DNA of 39,741 nt from Halanaerobium saccharolyticum (GCF_004362045.1 NZ_SNWX01000019.1:1-39741); one strand, 5' to 3'. Shown: positions 27,743 through 38,157, counted from the first letter of the stretch. The notes: generated by a model from the letters alone, not told the origin. Numbers and translations are program-made.

Positions 27743-27781
27743 ATAATTTATTAAGATGTTTAACTTCTATATTTGGTTGCT

Positions 27782-30700
27782 TTATTCAACTTCAGTTAAA
27801 TCTCCTGTTAAGTCACCAAACTTAGTTCCATCTTCTTTAATTACATCAATATTTCTATAATATTTCATCCCTGTACCAGCCGGAATCAGCTGTCCAATTA
27901 TTACATTTTCTTTAAGACCCAATAGCGAATCCACTTTTCCATCCAGTGAGGCCTCTGTCAGCACCCGGGTTGTTTCCTGGAATGAAGCCGCAGATAGGAA
28001 AGAATCCGTAGCAAGTGAAGCTTTAGTAATCCCTAAAAGTTCTGGTTTTGCAACTGCTGTTTCCTTATTCTCAGCTGCAGCATCTTTATTTGCCTGACGA
28101 TAGTCATATCTGTTTACCAGACTGCCAGGAAGTAGCTCTGTGTCACCAGGTTTTACTATTTTTAATTTCTTCAGCATCTGGCGTCCTATTACCTCAATGT
28201 GCTTATCATTGATTTCTACACCCTGGGATCGGTAAACATTCTGCACCTCTTCTATCAGATAATTCTGCACAGCTCTTTCGCCCTTAACTTTAAGCAGTAC
28301 ATTGGGATCAAGTGGTCCTTCAGTCAGCTTATCTCCAGCTGTTACATAGTCATCATCTTTAACAATCATTTTAGATCCATATGGAATTTTGTAAGTTTTC
28401 TTTTTACCATCTTCATTTTCTACTACCACTCGTTTGGAGTTTTTCTTTTCAACTATAGTTACATAACCTTCTCTTTCGGTCATGATTGCCTGTCCCTTAG
28501 GTGTTCTACCCTCAAAAAGCTCTTCAACCCTGGGCAGACCCTGAGTGATATCATCTCCAGCAACACCACCGGTGTGGAAGGTCCGCATTGTCAGCTGAGT
28601 TCCCGGCTCACCAATTGATTGAGCAGCAATAATTCCAATTGCTTCTCCGATATCAACTACCTTACCTGTTGCCAGGTTGCGTCCATAACATTTACGACAA
28701 ACTCCATGCTGTGCTTCACAGGTTAAATTAGTTCTAATTTTAACTTTATCTATACCTGCAGTTTCAATTTCATTCATTTTCTTTCTATCTATTATAGTAT
28801 TTTTTCCAATAATAACTTCTCCGCTTTCTGGATCTACAATTTCTTCAGCAGTAAAACGGCCAATACATCTTTCAGACAATGGCTCAACAGCATTTTTACC
28901 TTTAGGGCCAATCGCTTCAACATAGAGACCTTTTTCAGTACCACAATCTTCTTCTCTAACAATCACATCCTGTGATACATCAACTAAACGCCTGGTTAGA
29001 TAACCAGAGTCAGCAGTTCTTAAAGCTGTATCCGCAAGACCCTTACGAGCTCCATGAGTTGATAAGAAGTATTCTAATACATCCAGACCTTCCCGGAAAC
29101 TGGAACGGATTGGAACATCAATAATTCGACCGGATGGATCTGCCATCAGTCCCCGCATACCTGCCAGCTGAGAAATCTGAGATGTATTACCACGCGCACC
29201 AGAAATAGCCATGATGTAAATATTATTGCTTTCATCAAGGTTTTCTAAAAGTGCATCTGTAACATCATCTTTTGCTTTGTTCCAGATATCTACTACCTTA
29301 TGGTAACGTTCGTCTTCTGTAATGGCTCCTCGACGGTAATGATTTTCAATCTGATGAACTTCATCTTCTGCTTTAGAAACAATTGCCGGTTTAGAAGGTG
29401 GAATTTCTGCATCACTAACAGCAATAGAGATACCGGATCTTGTTGCATAGTCATAACCCATTGCTTTAATGTTATCGAGAGTTTCAGCAGTTTTATCATT
29501 TCCAACTTCTTCGTATAAATCAGTGATTAAATCTCCTAAATCACTTTTACCAAATCTCTGATTTAAAAACGGCATTTCTTCCGGTAAAGCCTCATTGAAA
29601 ATAACTCTACCGATTGAAGTTTCTATAATTTCTCCATCTAATCTAACTTTAACCGGTGCCTGCAGATGGACTCGATCAGTATCATAAGCTTTAATTGCTT
29701 CATCTGCATTGGCAAATATTTTGCCGGCACCTTTGCGGTCTTCTTTAATAGTGGTTAAATAGAAAATTCCTAACACCATATCCTGAGTTGGAATGGTAAT
29801 TGGCCCACCATCAGCCGGATTTAAAAGATTAGTAGTCGAGAGCATTAACAACCGTGATTCAGCCTGAGCTTCTACAGATAAAGGTAAGTGTACTGCCATC
29901 TGATCACCATCAAAGTCAGCATTATAGGCTGGACAGACTAATGGATGTAATTTGATAGCTTTACCCTCTACCAGAACAGGCTCAAAGGCCTGAATACCAA
30001 GTCTATGCAGTGTAGGTGCCCGGTTTAAAAGAACCGGATGATCTTTAATCGCTTCTTCTAAAATTCCCCAGACAGCTTCGTCAACATCTTCTACCATTCT
30101 TTTTGCATTTTTTATATTATGAGCATGCCCCTCTTCTACCAGACCTCTCATTACAAATGGTTTGAATAATTCTAAGGCCATCTTCTTGGGCAGACCACAC
30201 TGATGCATTTTAAGGTCTGGACCAACAACAATAACTGAACGACCGGAATAGTCAACCCGTTTACCAAGTAAGTTCTGACGGAATCGACCCTGTTTACCTT
30301 TCAGCATATCACTTAAAGATTTAAGGGGCCTGTTTCCTGCTCCGGTAACCGGTCTTCCCCGACGTCCGTTATCAATTAAAGCATCAACTGATTCCTGCAG
30401 CATCCTTTTCTCATTCCGAATAATGATTTCGGGTGCTCCAAGATCAAGCAGTCTTTTCAATCTATTGTTACGGTTAATAACTCTTCTGTATAAATCATTC
30501 AAGTCGGAAGTAGCAAAACGCCCACCATCCAGCTGAACCATCGGTCTTAAGTCTGGTGGAATAACTGGTATCGCGCTCAGCACAAGATTAGCAGGATTTA
30601 AACCAGAATCTAAAAGTCCATCCATAACTTCCAGTCTGCGCACAGCTCGTTTACGCCGCTGCCCACTTGCTTCCTTGACTTCTTTTTTAAGTTCTTCAAC

Positions 30701-31261
30701 TTCAGCTTCAACATCAATTCTTCCCAGTAGTTCCTGAATAGCCTCTGCTCCCATAGCAGCCTTAAAAGTATTACCATATTTATTTTTAGCTTCCCTATAT
30801 TCACTTTCCGGCAGCAGCTGCTTCTCACTTAATGGTGTATCACCAGGATCAGTTACTATATAATGTACAAAATAGATAACTTTCTCTAATGCTCTTGGTG
30901 ACATATCCATTATTAAACCCAGACGACTGGGGATACCTTTGAAATACCAAATGTGCGTGCATGGTGCAGCCAGTTCAATGTGCCCCATTCTTTCTCTTCT
31001 CACTTTGGATCTCGTTACCTCTACTCCACAGCGGTCACACACAACACCTTTATAACGGACTCGCTTATACTTTCCACAGTGACATTCATAGTCCTTGGTC
31101 GGTCCGAAAATTTTCTCACAGAATAAGCCATCTTTCTCCGGCTTTAAAGTTCTGTAATTAATTGTTTCCGGCTTTTTAACCTCTCCCCGGGACCATTCAC
31201 GTATCTGTTCTGCAGAAGCAACTCCGATCCTCATTGAATCGAAATTATTCACATTTAACAA
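27782..31261 (-). CDS. rpoC: DNA-directed RNA polymerase subunit beta'
   Basis: Beta' (1159 residues) carries the catalytic magnesium site NADFDGDQ (447-454). An N-terminal zinc finger uses C60, C62, C75 and C78, followed by the bridge helix and trigger-loop regions ([20 protein letters not shown]). A second zinc site has the [14 protein letters not shown] motif. The start is TTG ([10 protein letters not shown]), 6-7 nt after GGGGAG, in line with Bacillus. It follows rpoB by 26 bp. A structured terminator-like hairpin lies downstream. Confidence 0.98.
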   Translation of the reverse strand: MLNVNNFDSMRIGVASAEQIREWSRGEVKKPETINYRTLKPEKDGLFCEKIFGPTKDYECHCGKYKRVRYKGVVCDRCGVEVTRSKVRRERMGHIELAAPCTHIWYFKGIPSRLGLIMDMSPRALEKVIYFVHYIVTDPGDTPLSEKQLLPESEYREAKNKYGNTFKAAMGAEAIQELLGRIDVEAEVEELKKEVKEASGQRRKRAVRRLEVMDGLLDSGLNPANLVLSAIPVIPPDLRPMVQLDGGRFATSDLNDLYRRVINRNNRLKRLLDLGAPEIIIRNEKRMLQESVDALIDNGRRGRPVTGAGNRPLKSLSDMLKGKQGRFRQNLLGKRVDYSGRSVIVVGPDLKMHQCGLPKKMALELFKPFVMRGLVEEGHAHNIKNAKRMVEDVDEAVWGILEEAIKDHPVLLNRAPTLHRLGIQAFEPVLVEGKAIKLHPLVCPAYNADFDGDQMAVHLPLSVEAQAESRLLMLSTTNLLNPADGGPITIPTQDMVLGIFYLTTIKEDRKGAGKIFANADEAIKAYDTDRVHLQAPVKVRLDGEIIETSIGRVIFNEALPEEMPFLNQRFGKSDLGDLITDLYEEVGNDKTAETLDNIKAMGYDYATRSGISIAVSDAEIPPSKPAIVSKAEDEVHQIENHYRRGAITEDERYHKVVDIWNKAKDDVTDALLENLDESNNIYIMAISGARGNTSQISQLAGMRGLMADPSGRIIDVPIRSSFREGLDVLEYFLSTHGARKGLADTALRTADSGYLTRRLVDVSQDVIVREEDCGTEKGLYVEAIGPKGKNAVEPLSERCIGRFTAEEIVDPESGEVIIGKNTIIDRKKMNEIETAGIDKVKIRTNLTCEAQHGVCRKCYGRNLATGKVVDIGEAIGIIAAQSIGEPGTQLTMRTFHTGGVAGDDITQGLPRVEELFEGRTPKGQAIMTEREGYVTIVEKKNSKRVVVENEDGKKKTYKIPYGSKMIVKDDDYVTAGDKLTEGPLDPNVLLKVKGERAVQNYLIEEVQNVYRSQGVEINDKHIEVIGRQMLKKLKIVKPGDTELLPGSLVNRYDYRQANKDAAAENKETAVAKPELLGITKASLATDSFLSAASFQETTRVLTEASLDGKVDSLLGLKENVIIGQLIPAGTGMKYYRNIDVIKEDGTKFGDLTGDLTEVE

Positions 31262-31287
31262 GGGTCTCTCCCCTTTCTATATTGGAA

Positions 31288-34200
31288 TTATTCGTCTTCA
31301 TTATCATTATCACGACTTAATTTTAAGTCTGTATCTAAACCAAGTTTTTGTGCTGTTTCCATCATTTCATCTTCATTTTCAGCAACCTGTAATTCCTCTT
31401 CATCAGAAGTAAAGATTCTGGCATCAAGGCCAAGACTCTGCATCTCTTTAATCAATACTTTAAATGACTCCGGAATACCTGGATCAGGAACATTTTCACC
31501 CTTAACTATTGCTTCATAGGCTTTTACTCTTCCTACAACATCATCAGATTTAACTGTCAGCATTTCCTGAAGAGTGTATGCAGCACCATAAGCTTCCAGT
31601 GCCCAAACTTCCATCTCACCCAGTCGCTGACCACCAAACTGAGCTTTACCTCCCAGCGGCTGCTGAGTAACAAGAGAATAAGGTCCTGTTGAACGTGCAT
31701 GTAATTTATCATCGACTAAATGATGGAGTTTCAAAATATACATAACCCCAACTGTTACTCTTTCTTCAAATCTTTCGCCGGTTCTACCATCATAAAGAAC
31801 TGTCTTACCATCTCTGGCCAGTCCTGATTCTTCCAGGATATCTTCAACTTCTTCCTCTAAAGCCCCATTAAAGACTGGTGTTTCAGTGTAAATCCCCAGT
31901 GCTCTGGCAGCCATACCAAGGTGAGTCTCCAGTACCTGTCCAATATTCATCCGGGATGGTACACCAAGTGGGTTAAGTACAACCTCTACTGGTTCACCAT
32001 TAGGTAAGAAAGGCATATCTTCTTCCGGTAAAATTCTGGAAATAACACCCTTATTACCATGACGTCCAGCAAGCTTATCTCCCACTGAAATCTTTCTTTT
32101 AGTAGCAACATAAACTCTAACCAGACGATTAACCCCAGGTTTTAAGTCATCTCCCTGTTCTCGAGAAAAGACTTTAACATCAACAACTATACCTACTTCT
32201 CCATGTGGAACTTTGAGAGATGTATCTCTTACTTCCCGTGCTTTTTCACCAAAAATAGCTCTCAGGAGTCTTTCCTCAGCTGATAATTCAGTTTCTCCCT
32301 TTGGAGTCACTTTACCAACCAAAATATCTCCCTCTTCAACCTCTGCCCCGACCCGAATAATTCCGCGTTCGTCCAGATTTTTGAGAGAACTTTCCCCTAC
32401 ATTTGGAATATCACGAGTTATTTCTTCAGGGCCAAGTTTGGTATCTCTGGCCTCTGCCTCATGTTCTTCTATATGAATTGTTGTGAATGCATCTTCTTTA
32501 ACCAGATTCTCACTAATTAAGATAGCATCCTCATAGTTATATCCTTCCCAGGGCATAAAAGCAATTAAAGAGTTACGACCCAGTGCCATTTCACCCTTTT
32601 CGGTTGAAGGACCATCAGCAATAATTTCTCCCGCTTCAATCTGATCACCTTTAGCAACAATCGGCTTCTGATTCATACAGCTGCCCTGATTGGATCTCTT
32701 ATATTTCATTAATTTATAACTGTCAATTAAACCTTCATCATTTTTAACCATTATTTTTTGAGAAGTAACACTGACAACTTTTCCACCTTTTTCTGCTACA
32801 ATAACTGCACCTGAATCTTTAGCAGCCTTATATTCCATTCCTGTAGCTACCATTGGTGCATCAGTTATCATCAGCGGAACAGCCTGACGCTGCATGTTGG
32901 CTCCCATTAAAGCCCGGTTAGCATCATCATTTTCTAAGAAAGGAATCATTGCTGCAGATACACCAACCATCTGCTTGGTAGATACATCCATATAATCTAA
33001 ATCTTCTGGATGGACCTCAAGAATATCCCCTCTCTTACGAGCAATAACAAATTCGCTGGTAAAGTTACCCACTTCATCGATCTCAGCATTTGCCTGTGCA
33101 ATTATATGCTTATCTTCTTCATCTGCAGTCAAATAATCAATTTTATCTGTAACCTGTGAATCAACTACCCTGCGATAGGGTGTCATCAAAAAACCGAATT
33201 CATTTGTTTTAGCATAAGTTCCCATTGTACCTATTAGACCAATGTTTGGACCTTCAGGTGTTTCAATAGGACAGATCCGGCCATAATGAGAGTGATGAAC
33301 ATCACGTACATCAAAACCAGCTCTTTCTCTGCTCAAACCACCAGGTCCAAGAGCAGACAATCTTCGTTTATGGGTTAACTCCGACATTGGATTTGTCTGA
33401 TCCATAAACTGGGAAAGCTGAGAACTACCGAAAAATTCCTGGATGGAAGCTACAACAGGTCTGGTATTAATTAAAGCCTGTGGAGTAACTACATCTACAT
33501 CCTGGATGGTCATTCTTTCTCTAACTACCCTTTCCATTCTGGAAAGTCCAATTCTAAACTGATTCTGTAATAATTCACCTACAGTTTTCAAACGGCGGTT
33601 ACCCAGATGGTCAATATCATCAATATATGCTTCTGGATCATTATAGACCAATTTAATCATATATTTTACAGTTGCTGCAATATCATCAACATGCAGATAT
33701 TTGCGGTCTTTATCCACATCTAATTCTAATTTTTTATTTAATTTATAGCGTCCAACTGCTGCCATATCATATCTTTTATGGTCAAAAAATAATGAATCTA
33801 AAAGATTAGTGGCACTTTCTACTGTTGGCGGTTCTCCCGGACGGAGGCGCTTATACAATTCAATTAATGCTTCTTCTTTCGATTCTGTACTATCTCTTTC
33901 TAATGTGTCATGTAGAACTTCTGAATCACCAAATTCGTCTGTGATTTCTGCGTCTGTACCAAAACCAAGTGCGCGCAGCAAAACAGTTGACGGAAGTTTT
34001 CTTGTTCTATCAACTCTCACAGAAATTATTCTCTTTTTATCATATTCAAATTCTATCCAGGCTCCGCGGTTCGGTATAATACTACCAGTAATTAAACGGC
34101 GCCCATCTTTTGTTCTTTCATCACTAAAATAAACTCCAGATGATCTCACCAGCTGATTTACTACTACTCTCTCGGCACCATTAATAATAAATGTCGCCTT

Positions 34201-34545
34201 ATCAGTCATTAATGGGAAATCACCCATAAATACTTCCTGTTCCTTGACCTCACCAGTTTCTTTATTTATCAAACGAACTTTAACCTGCAGAGAAGCCGAA
34301 TAAGTATCATCTCTATCTCGGCACTCCTGTACAGTATATTCAGGATCTTCTAAATAATAATCTACAAATTCAAGTACCAGATTTTCAGAAAAGTCTTCAA
34401 TTGGAGAGATTTCATTAAAAACCTCATGCAGTCCCTCTTCTAAAAACCACTGATAAGAATTTAATTGCGTATAAATCAGATCTGGCAAGTCCATCGCGTC
34501 ATCAATTTTACTAAAACTTCGTCTTTCCCTTGCCGTTGACATCAT
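31288..34545 (-). CDS. rpoB: DNA-directed RNA polymerase subunit beta
   Basis: Beta (1085 residues, short Gram-positive form) forms one pincer of RNA polymerase. The rifampicin pocket [17 protein letters not shown] with [13 protein letters not shown] looks wild type. Conserved blocks such as [12 protein letters not shown] and the C-terminal [19 protein letters not shown] are present. Two adjacent ATGs (34545, 34542) follow GGGGGTG. It has its own promoter 80-110 bp upstream, and a terminator separates it from rplL. Confidence 0.98.
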   Translation of the reverse strand: MMSTARERRSFSKIDDAMDLPDLIYTQLNSYQWFLEEGLHEVFNEISPIEDFSENLVLEFVDYYLEDPEYTVQECRDRDDTYSASLQVKVRLINKETGEVKEQEVFMGDFPLMTDKATFIINGAERVVVNQLVRSSGVYFSDERTKDGRRLITGSIIPNRGAWIEFEYDKKRIISVRVDRTRKLPSTVLLRALGFGTDAEITDEFGDSEVLHDTLERDSTESKEEALIELYKRLRPGEPPTVESATNLLDSLFFDHKRYDMAAVGRYKLNKKLELDVDKDRKYLHVDDIAATVKYMIKLVYNDPEAYIDDIDHLGNRRLKTVGELLQNQFRIGLSRMERVVRERMTIQDVDVVTPQALINTRPVVASIQEFFGSSQLSQFMDQTNPMSELTHKRRLSALGPGGLSRERAGFDVRDVHHSHYGRICPIETPEGPNIGLIGTMGTYAKTNEFGFLMTPYRRVVDSQVTDKIDYLTADEEDKHIIAQANAEIDEVGNFTSEFVIARKRGDILEVHPEDLDYMDVSTKQMVGVSAAMIPFLENDDANRALMGANMQRQAVPLMITDAPMVATGMEYKAAKDSGAVIVAEKGGKVVSVTSQKIMVKNDEGLIDSYKLMKYKRSNQGSCMNQKPIVAKGDQIEAGEIIADGPSTEKGEMALGRNSLIAFMPWEGYNYEDAILISENLVKEDAFTTIHIEEHEAEARDTKLGPEEITRDIPNVGESSLKNLDERGIIRVGAEVEEGDILVGKVTPKGETELSAEERLLRAIFGEKAREVRDTSLKVPHGEVGIVVDVKVFSREQGDDLKPGVNRLVRVYVATKRKISVGDKLAGRHGNKGVISRILPEEDMPFLPNGEPVEVVLNPLGVPSRMNIGQVLETHLGMAARALGIYTETPVFNGALEEEVEDILEESGLARDGKTVLYDGRTGERFEERVTVGVMYILKLHHLVDDKLHARSTGPYSLVTQQPLGGKAQFGGQRLGEMEVWALEAYGAAYTLQEMLTVKSDDVVGRVKAYEAIVKGENVPDPGIPESFKVLIKEMQSLGLDARIFTSDEEELQVAENEDEMMETAQKLGLDTDLKLSRDNDNEDE

Positions 34546-34627
34546 TGCACCCCCAGGAAATTCTAATAATTAGCTGAAACTATCCCATAATAATCATTCT
34601 TCTTATTTACCTTATAGACATCTAATA

Positions 34628-34656
34628 ATGATAGCACAGGAAATTTCTCTTGTCAA
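34628..34656 (-). promoter_or_regulatory. Promoter P1 of rpoBC
   Basis: TTGACA (34651-34656) and TATCAT (34628-34633) are 17 bp apart with a TGC extended -10 on the minus strand. The start would be near 34621, leaving a leader of about 76 nt before rpoB. Confidence 0.8.
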
Positions 34657-34665
34657 GAGAAATTT
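34641..34665. promoter_or_regulatory. 25-bp palindrome over the rpoB -35 box (candidate operator)
   Basis: AAATTTCTCTTG (34641-34652) and CAAGAGAAATTT (34654-34665) form a perfect inverted repeat around a single central base, and the TTGACA box lies at its centre. Half-site-like copies occur nearby (34671-34679, 34815-34822). A dimeric repressor site is a plausible reading. A hairpin seems less relevant, since the repeat lies upstream of the P1 start. Confidence 0.5.
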
Positions 34666-34750
34666 TAATGAAATTCTCTCATTTCCAATCTTTTTAGCTT
34701 ACTCATTACCTTCATGATTAATACAAGATTTTTTTAAAACAAATAGAAAA

Positions 34751-34773
34751 ATTATACCATTAAAGCATTTTTT
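34751..34773 (-). promoter_or_regulatory. Candidate upstream promoter P2 of rpoBC
   Basis: A perfect extended -10, TGG-TATAAT (-10 at 34751-34756), reads on the minus strand with an AT-rich upstream region and no good -35. It would add a longer leader spanning the P1 region and the palindrome. Confidence 0.4.
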
Positions 34774-34835
34774 TATATAAATAATGAAAATAATCAATAA
34801 ATGTATATAAAAGAGAGAATTTCATACTTTATCAT

Positions 34836-34876
34836 GAAAAATAGTCCTGCTGTATAAATTTATACAGCAGGACTAT
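34836..34876 (-). terminator. Terminator after rplL (36-nt perfect palindrome)
   Basis: The 18-nt arm ATAGTCCTGCTGTATAAA (34841-34858) is followed directly by its exact complement (34859-34876), and then on the minus strand by TTTTTC. It lies 30 bp after the rplL stop. It would reduce or stop read-through into rpoB, which has its own promoters. The 360-bp rplL-rpoB gap is otherwise AT-rich with no gene. Confidence 0.88.
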
Positions 34877-34905
34877 TATCATAATTGCTATATTAGAATA
34901 TCGGA

Positions 34906-35274
34906 TTACTTAAGTTCTACAGTTGCTCCAGCTTCTTCTAACTTTTCTTTCATTTCTTCTGCATCTTCTTTACTTAGACCTTCTTTAACATTACCAGGAG
35001 CATCATCAACAACAGCCTTAGCTTCTTTTAAACCTAAACCTGTTAATTCACGAACAGCTTTGATAACCTTAATTTTCTTGCCGCCAACCTCTGCTAAGAA
35101 AACATCAAACTCTGACTGCTCTTCTTCTTCAGCGCCACCACCAGCTGCTCCACCAGCTACTGCAACAGGTGCAGCTGCACTTACACCAAACTTCTCTTCC
35201 AATTCTTCAACCAGTTCAGATAATTCTAAAACACTCATTTCCTCAATTGCACTAATAATTTCTTCTTTATTCAT
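34906..35274 (-). CDS. rplL: 50S ribosomal protein L7/L12
   Basis: L7/L12 (122 residues) forms the flexible stalk that recruits translation GTPases. The N-terminal dimer region ([20 protein letters not shown]), an Ala/Gly-rich hinge around 38-50 and the C-terminal domain [20 protein letters not shown] with [15 protein letters not shown] are complete. It follows rplJ by 23 bp and ends before a strong terminator. Confidence 0.98.
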   Translation of the reverse strand: MNKEEIISAIEEMSVLELSELVEELEEKFGVSAAAPVAVAGGAAGGGAEEEEQSEFDVFLAEVGGKKIKVIKAVRELTGLGLKEAKAVVDDAPGNVKEGLSKEDAEEMKEKLEEAGATVELK

Positions 35275-35297
35275 TATAATAATCCTCCTTAATTTTT

Positions 35298-35813
35298 TTA
35301 GGCTTTCTCTTCTTTAATTTGATTTAACACCTGTACTAAGCCGCGAATATTACCCTGCAGTACGTTGACCAATCCAGATAGGGGTGCTTTCATACTTGCA
35401 AAAGCTTTTGCAAGTAGTTCTTCTCTGGATGGAATTTCTGCCAGGGATTCTACTTTCTCTTTACTAATAATTTCACCATTTAAAAGACCAGCTTTAATCT
35501 CTAAAACTTCATGATCTTTAGCGAATTCGACTAAAATTTTTGCAGGAGAAACAGCGTCATCTTCACCAAATGCAATAGCTGTAGGTCCTGAAAAATAGTC
35601 TGTCATTTCTTCCATTTCAACATCATTAGCAGCAATAGTAGCCAGAGTATTTTTTACAACTTTAAATTCTACCCCTGCTTCTCTTAACTTGCTTCTTAAT
35701 TCTGTCATTTCGGCAACATTTAATCCCAGATAATCAGTAATTACAAGTGATTTTGCACTACTAAATTTATCAGTAAGTTCTTTAACAACAGCTTCTTTTT
35801 CTGGTCTTGCCAC
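35298..35813 (-). CDS. rplJ: 50S ribosomal protein L10
   Basis: L10 (171 residues) anchors L7/L12 dimers to the ribosome. [20 protein letters not shown] and [16 protein letters not shown] fit the family, and a C-terminal helical region that carries L7/L12 follows. The start is GTG (35813) behind a G-run; an out-of-frame ATG overlaps it. Upstream lie an L10-type leader, an attenuator and a dedicated promoter, consistent with feedback by the L10-L12 complex. Confidence 0.96.
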   Translation of the reverse strand: MARPEKEAVVKELTDKFSSAKSLVITDYLGLNVAEMTELRSKLREAGVEFKVVKNTLATIAANDVEMEEMTDYFSGPTAIAFGEDDAVSPAKILVEFAKDHEVLEIKAGLLNGEIISKEKVESLAEIPSREELLAKAFASMKAPLSGLVNVLQGNIRGLVQVLNQIKEEKA

Positions 35814-35864
35814 ATTTTCACCCCCCTCAAAATATGAGCTTCACAATAAATCCTTTCTAAATTG

Positions 35865-35893
35865 AAAAAACCTCCTGTAGACAGTCAGGAGGT
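35865..35893 (-). terminator. Attenuator hairpin in the rplJ leader
   Basis: ACCTCCTG/CAGGAGGT forms an 8-bp stem with an 8-nt loop, followed in the transcript by TTTTTTC, 51 nt before the rplJ start codon. It comes after the L10-binding structure, so protein binding there may favour termination. Confidence 0.85.
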
Positions 35894-35898
35894 ATAAA

Positions 35899-35985
35899 TG
35901 CAAAATTAGATTTGCAGAAATATGTCCTCGGCAGGAATTTTAAGCATTGCGCCCCTGCTGTCTTCGGTAAGGTTATTTTCTTGTC
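35899..35985 (-). promoter_or_regulatory. L10 leader RNA
   Basis: The transcript contains CCGAAGACAGCAGGGGC and, after a short loop, TTCCTGCCGAGGAC. This is the conserved core of the Firmicutes L10 (rplJ) leader as I know it, pairing CAGG with CCTG. A TGCAAA/TTTGCA hairpin (35899-35916) lies between it and the attenuator. Confidence 0.8.
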
Positions 35986-35991
35986 TAAATA

Positions 35992-36020
35992 AATATAACA
36001 CAAAAAACTTAACAGGTCAA
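35992..36020 (-). promoter_or_regulatory. Promoter of rplJ-rplL
   Basis: TTGACC (36015-36020) and TATATT (35992-35997) are 17 bp apart on the minus strand, a few bases after the rplA stop. The start near 35985 coincides with the beginning of the L10 leader. Confidence 0.85.
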
Positions 36021-36027
36021 ACTTTTT

Positions 36028-36732
36028 TTAGCGTCCAATAAATTCCATTGTGGCTGCTGGATCCATCTTAACTCCAGGACCCATTGTTGGTGAGATAGCT
36101 AAAGATCTAAAGAATTTACCCTTAGCTGCTGCCGGACGTTCTTTTGCAAGAGTGTCCATGATTTTATGATAGTTGTTTAAAAGCTCTTCTTCAGTAAAAG
36201 AAGCTTTCCCAATCGGCAGATGAACAATACCGGTCTTATCAACACGATATTCCAGTTTACCTGCTTTAAACTCAGCCACTGCCTGTTCTAAATCAAAAGT
36301 TACAGTACCAGCTTTAGGATTAGGCATTAAACCTTTTGGACCTAAAACTCTACCAAGGCGGCCAACAACACTCATCATATCAGGTGTAGCAATAGCTAAA
36401 TCGAAATCTAACCAGCCACCTTCAATTTTTTCTGCCAGTTCTTCACCACCAACAAAATCAGCTCCAGCTTCTTCAGCTTCTTTGGCTTTTTCACCTTTAG
36501 CAAAGACAACTAAAGTTACTTCCTGACCTGTACCTTCCGGTAAAACAACAGTCCCTCTAATATTCTGATCAGCATGTTTAGGATCTACTCCCAGTCTTGC
36601 TGAAAGCTCAATTGTTTCATCAAAGTTTGCAGTTGCAAGTTCTTTGACTAAGCTAAAAGCTTCTCCGGGATCAAACAATTTTTCTCGATCATATTTTTCT
36701 ACAGTTTCTGCATAACGTCTACTTTTTGCCAT
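36028..36732 (-). CDS. rplA: 50S ribosomal protein L1
   Basis: L1 (234 residues) forms the stalk that helps to release E-site tRNA, and in many bacteria it represses its own mRNA. The sequence contains [30 protein letters not shown], the signature [19 protein letters not shown] and [18 protein letters not shown] likely L1 target lies 16 bp upstream of the start. It follows rplK. Confidence 0.98.
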   Translation of the reverse strand: MAKSRRYAETVEKYDREKLFDPGEAFSLVKELATANFDETIELSARLGVDPKHADQNIRGTVVLPEGTGQEVTLVVFAKGEKAKEAEEAGADFVGGEELAEKIEGGWLDFDLAIATPDMMSVVGRLGRVLGPKGLMPNPKAGTVTFDLEQAVAEFKAGKLEYRVDKTGIVHLPIGKASFTEEELLNNYHKIMDTLAKERPAAAKGKFFRSLAISPTMGPGVKMDPAATMEFIGR

Positions 36733-36747
36733 TATTATTCCTCCTTT

Positions 36748-36775
36748 GTGGTATTAGCGGAATCTTTCCTCCCAC
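36748..36775 (-). promoter_or_regulatory. L1-binding site in the rplK-rplA spacer
   Basis: In the transcript GTGGGAGG and, 12 nt later, TAATACCAC form stems GTGG/CCAC and GGAA/TTCC. This imitates the L1 site of 23S rRNA and lies just before the rplA SD. It is the expected place for L1 feedback in Gram-positive bacteria. Confidence 0.6.
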
Positions 36776-36841
36776 TGAATTACGTCTATAAAAAACACTT
36801 ATTTTTAATCTTTAAATTAAATAGAATTACAATTATTTAAT

Positions 36842-37264
36842 TTACTCTACCAGAATTCCCATACTTCTTGCAGTACCTTCGATCATACTCATTGCAGCTT
36901 CCATACTACCAGCATTTAAATCCTGCATTTTAGTTTCTGCAATCTTCTGTACAGCATCTTTGCTAACTGTAGCAACCTTATCGATATTAGGTTCTCCAGA
37001 AGCAGTATCAATTCCTGCTGCCTGCTTTAGTAATACAGCAGCTGGTGGAGTCTTAGTAATAAAATCAAAAGAACGATCCTGATATACTGTAATTTCTACC
37101 GGGATTAATGTTCCCTGATTATCCTGAGTTTTAGCATTAAAAGATTTACAGAATTCCATAATATTAACACCATGCTGTCCAAGTGCAGGACCTACAGGTG
37201 GTGCAGGGTTAGCCTGTCCGCCAGGAATCTGTAATTTAATAACTGTCATAACCTGTTTAGCCAT
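36842..37264 (-). CDS. rplK: 50S ribosomal protein L11
   Basis: L11 (140 residues) forms the GTPase-associated centre with L10 and 23S rRNA. It shows [35 protein letters not shown] and the C-terminal RNA-binding region ending [13 protein letters not shown]. The proline-rich N-terminus, the site of thiostrepton resistance changes in other species, looks wild type. It lies between nusG and rplA. Confidence 0.98.
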   Translation of the reverse strand: MAKQVMTVIKLQIPGGQANPAPPVGPALGQHGVNIMEFCKSFNAKTQDNQGTLIPVEITVYQDRSFDFITKTPPAAVLLKQAAGIDTASGEPNIDKVATVSKDAVQKIAETKMQDLNAGSMEAAMSMIEGTARSMGILVE

Positions 37265-37311
37265 TTAAAACACCCCTTTCTTCAAAATAGTTATCTATTT
37301 AAAAATATTTA

Positions 37312-37881
37312 CTAGTGTTTGTCAAATTGGTCAAATGATAATTCAACTGGAGTCTCTCTTCCAAACATCGAAACAAGAATTTTTGCCTTACCCTGTTCCG
37401 GATGAATTTCTTTGATTACTCCATCAAAATCTTCAAAGGGACCATCTTTAACAGTAACCTGATCTCCAACCTCAAAATCAACAGAAACTTTTTTAGCTTT
37501 TTCGCCCATGCTGCTTAAAATAGCATCGACTTCAGCTTTTTCAACAGGGAGGGGCTTAGTCCCACCACTGACAAATCCTATTACACCGGGTGTGTTTTTA
37601 ACAACATACCAGGATTTATCATTCATATCCATCTGTAATAAAATATAACCAGGGAAAATTCTTTTTTTAACTACTTCATCTTTCCCTTTCTTCTTCTCTA
37701 TTTTTTCTTCAGTTGGAACTAGAATTCTAAAAATACTGTCTTCCATACCTGTACTGGCTATTCTTTTTTCAAGATTTGCCTTAACTTTTCTTTCGTGTCC
37801 TGAGTATGTATGGACCACATACCAGGGTACATCTTCTCTTCCTTTTTCTAACTCTTCGTTTAACTTGCTTTCTTCACTCAT
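37312..37881 (-). CDS. nusG: Transcription termination/antitermination protein NusG
   Basis: NusG (189 residues) binds RNA polymerase and modulates pausing and Rho, and links transcription to ribosomes through S10. An acidic N-terminal tail leads to the NGN domain (WYVVHTYSGHERKVKANLEKR, then FPGYILLQMDM and VKNTPGVIGFVSGG). The KOW domain (VGDQVTVKDGPFEDFDGVI) follows. The ATG at 37881 is 27 nt from the nearest SD, but a hairpin fills that gap. secE lies upstream. Confidence 0.97.
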   Translation of the reverse strand: MSEESKLNEELEKGREDVPWYVVHTYSGHERKVKANLEKRIASTGMEDSIFRILVPTEEKIEKKKGKDEVVKKRIFPGYILLQMDMNDKSWYVVKNTPGVIGFVSGGTKPLPVEKAEVDAILSSMGEKAKKVSVDFEVGDQVTVKDGPFEDFDGVIKEIHPEQGKAKILVSMFGRETPVELSFDQFDKH

Positions 37882-37886
37882 ATTTA

Positions 37887-37906
37887 AGGATTCTCTAGAG
37901 AATCCT
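37887..37906 (-). promoter_or_regulatory. Palindrome between the nusG SD and start codon
   Basis: A 20-nt perfect palindrome, with half AGGATTCTCT and an 8-bp stem around the loop CTAG, lies between GGAGGTG and the nusG ATG. When folded it leaves about 7 nt between SD and ATG; unfolded the distance is 27 nt. Confidence 0.65.
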
Positions 37907-37917
37907 CACCTCCTCAA

Positions 37918-38121
37918 TTACGAAATTAATGGAGTAATTATATTAGCCAGTGCCAGATCTATGATACCAATAAATGTTATTAAAGCAATTACAGTCACAA
38001 TTACAACTAGTGTATTTGATGTAATCTCTTCTTTGTTTGGCCAGTTTACTTTCTTTAATTCAGATTTAACTGATTTTAAAAATTTAGATATTTTACCAAA
38101 AAACCCGAGTTCTTTTGCCAT
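37918..38121 (-). CDS. secE: Preprotein translocase subunit SecE
   Basis: SecE (67 residues, short Gram-positive form with one membrane helix) clamps SecY. The cytosolic amphipathic helix and the conserved KKVNWPNKEEI motif (W27, P28) are followed by one hydrophobic segment at about 36-58. It lies between rpmG and nusG, the conserved order. Its partner secY is at 12.7-14.0 kb. Confidence 0.96.
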   Translation of the reverse strand: MAKELGFFGKISKFLKSVKSELKKVNWPNKEEITSNTLVVIVTVIALITFIGIIDLALANIITPLIS

Positions 38122-38157
38122 CTTTAAATCACTTCCTCAGCTAAAGTATTAATGATT

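Noticed and set aside
28199-28618. 139-codon plus-strand frame opposite rpoC
   Set aside because: Antisense to the conserved part of rpoC, with no SD and no recognisable domain.
37265-37311. AAATAG/CTATTT inverted repeat between nusG and rplK
   Set aside because: Only 6 AT-rich pairs, no T run and no overlap with the SD; expected by chance.
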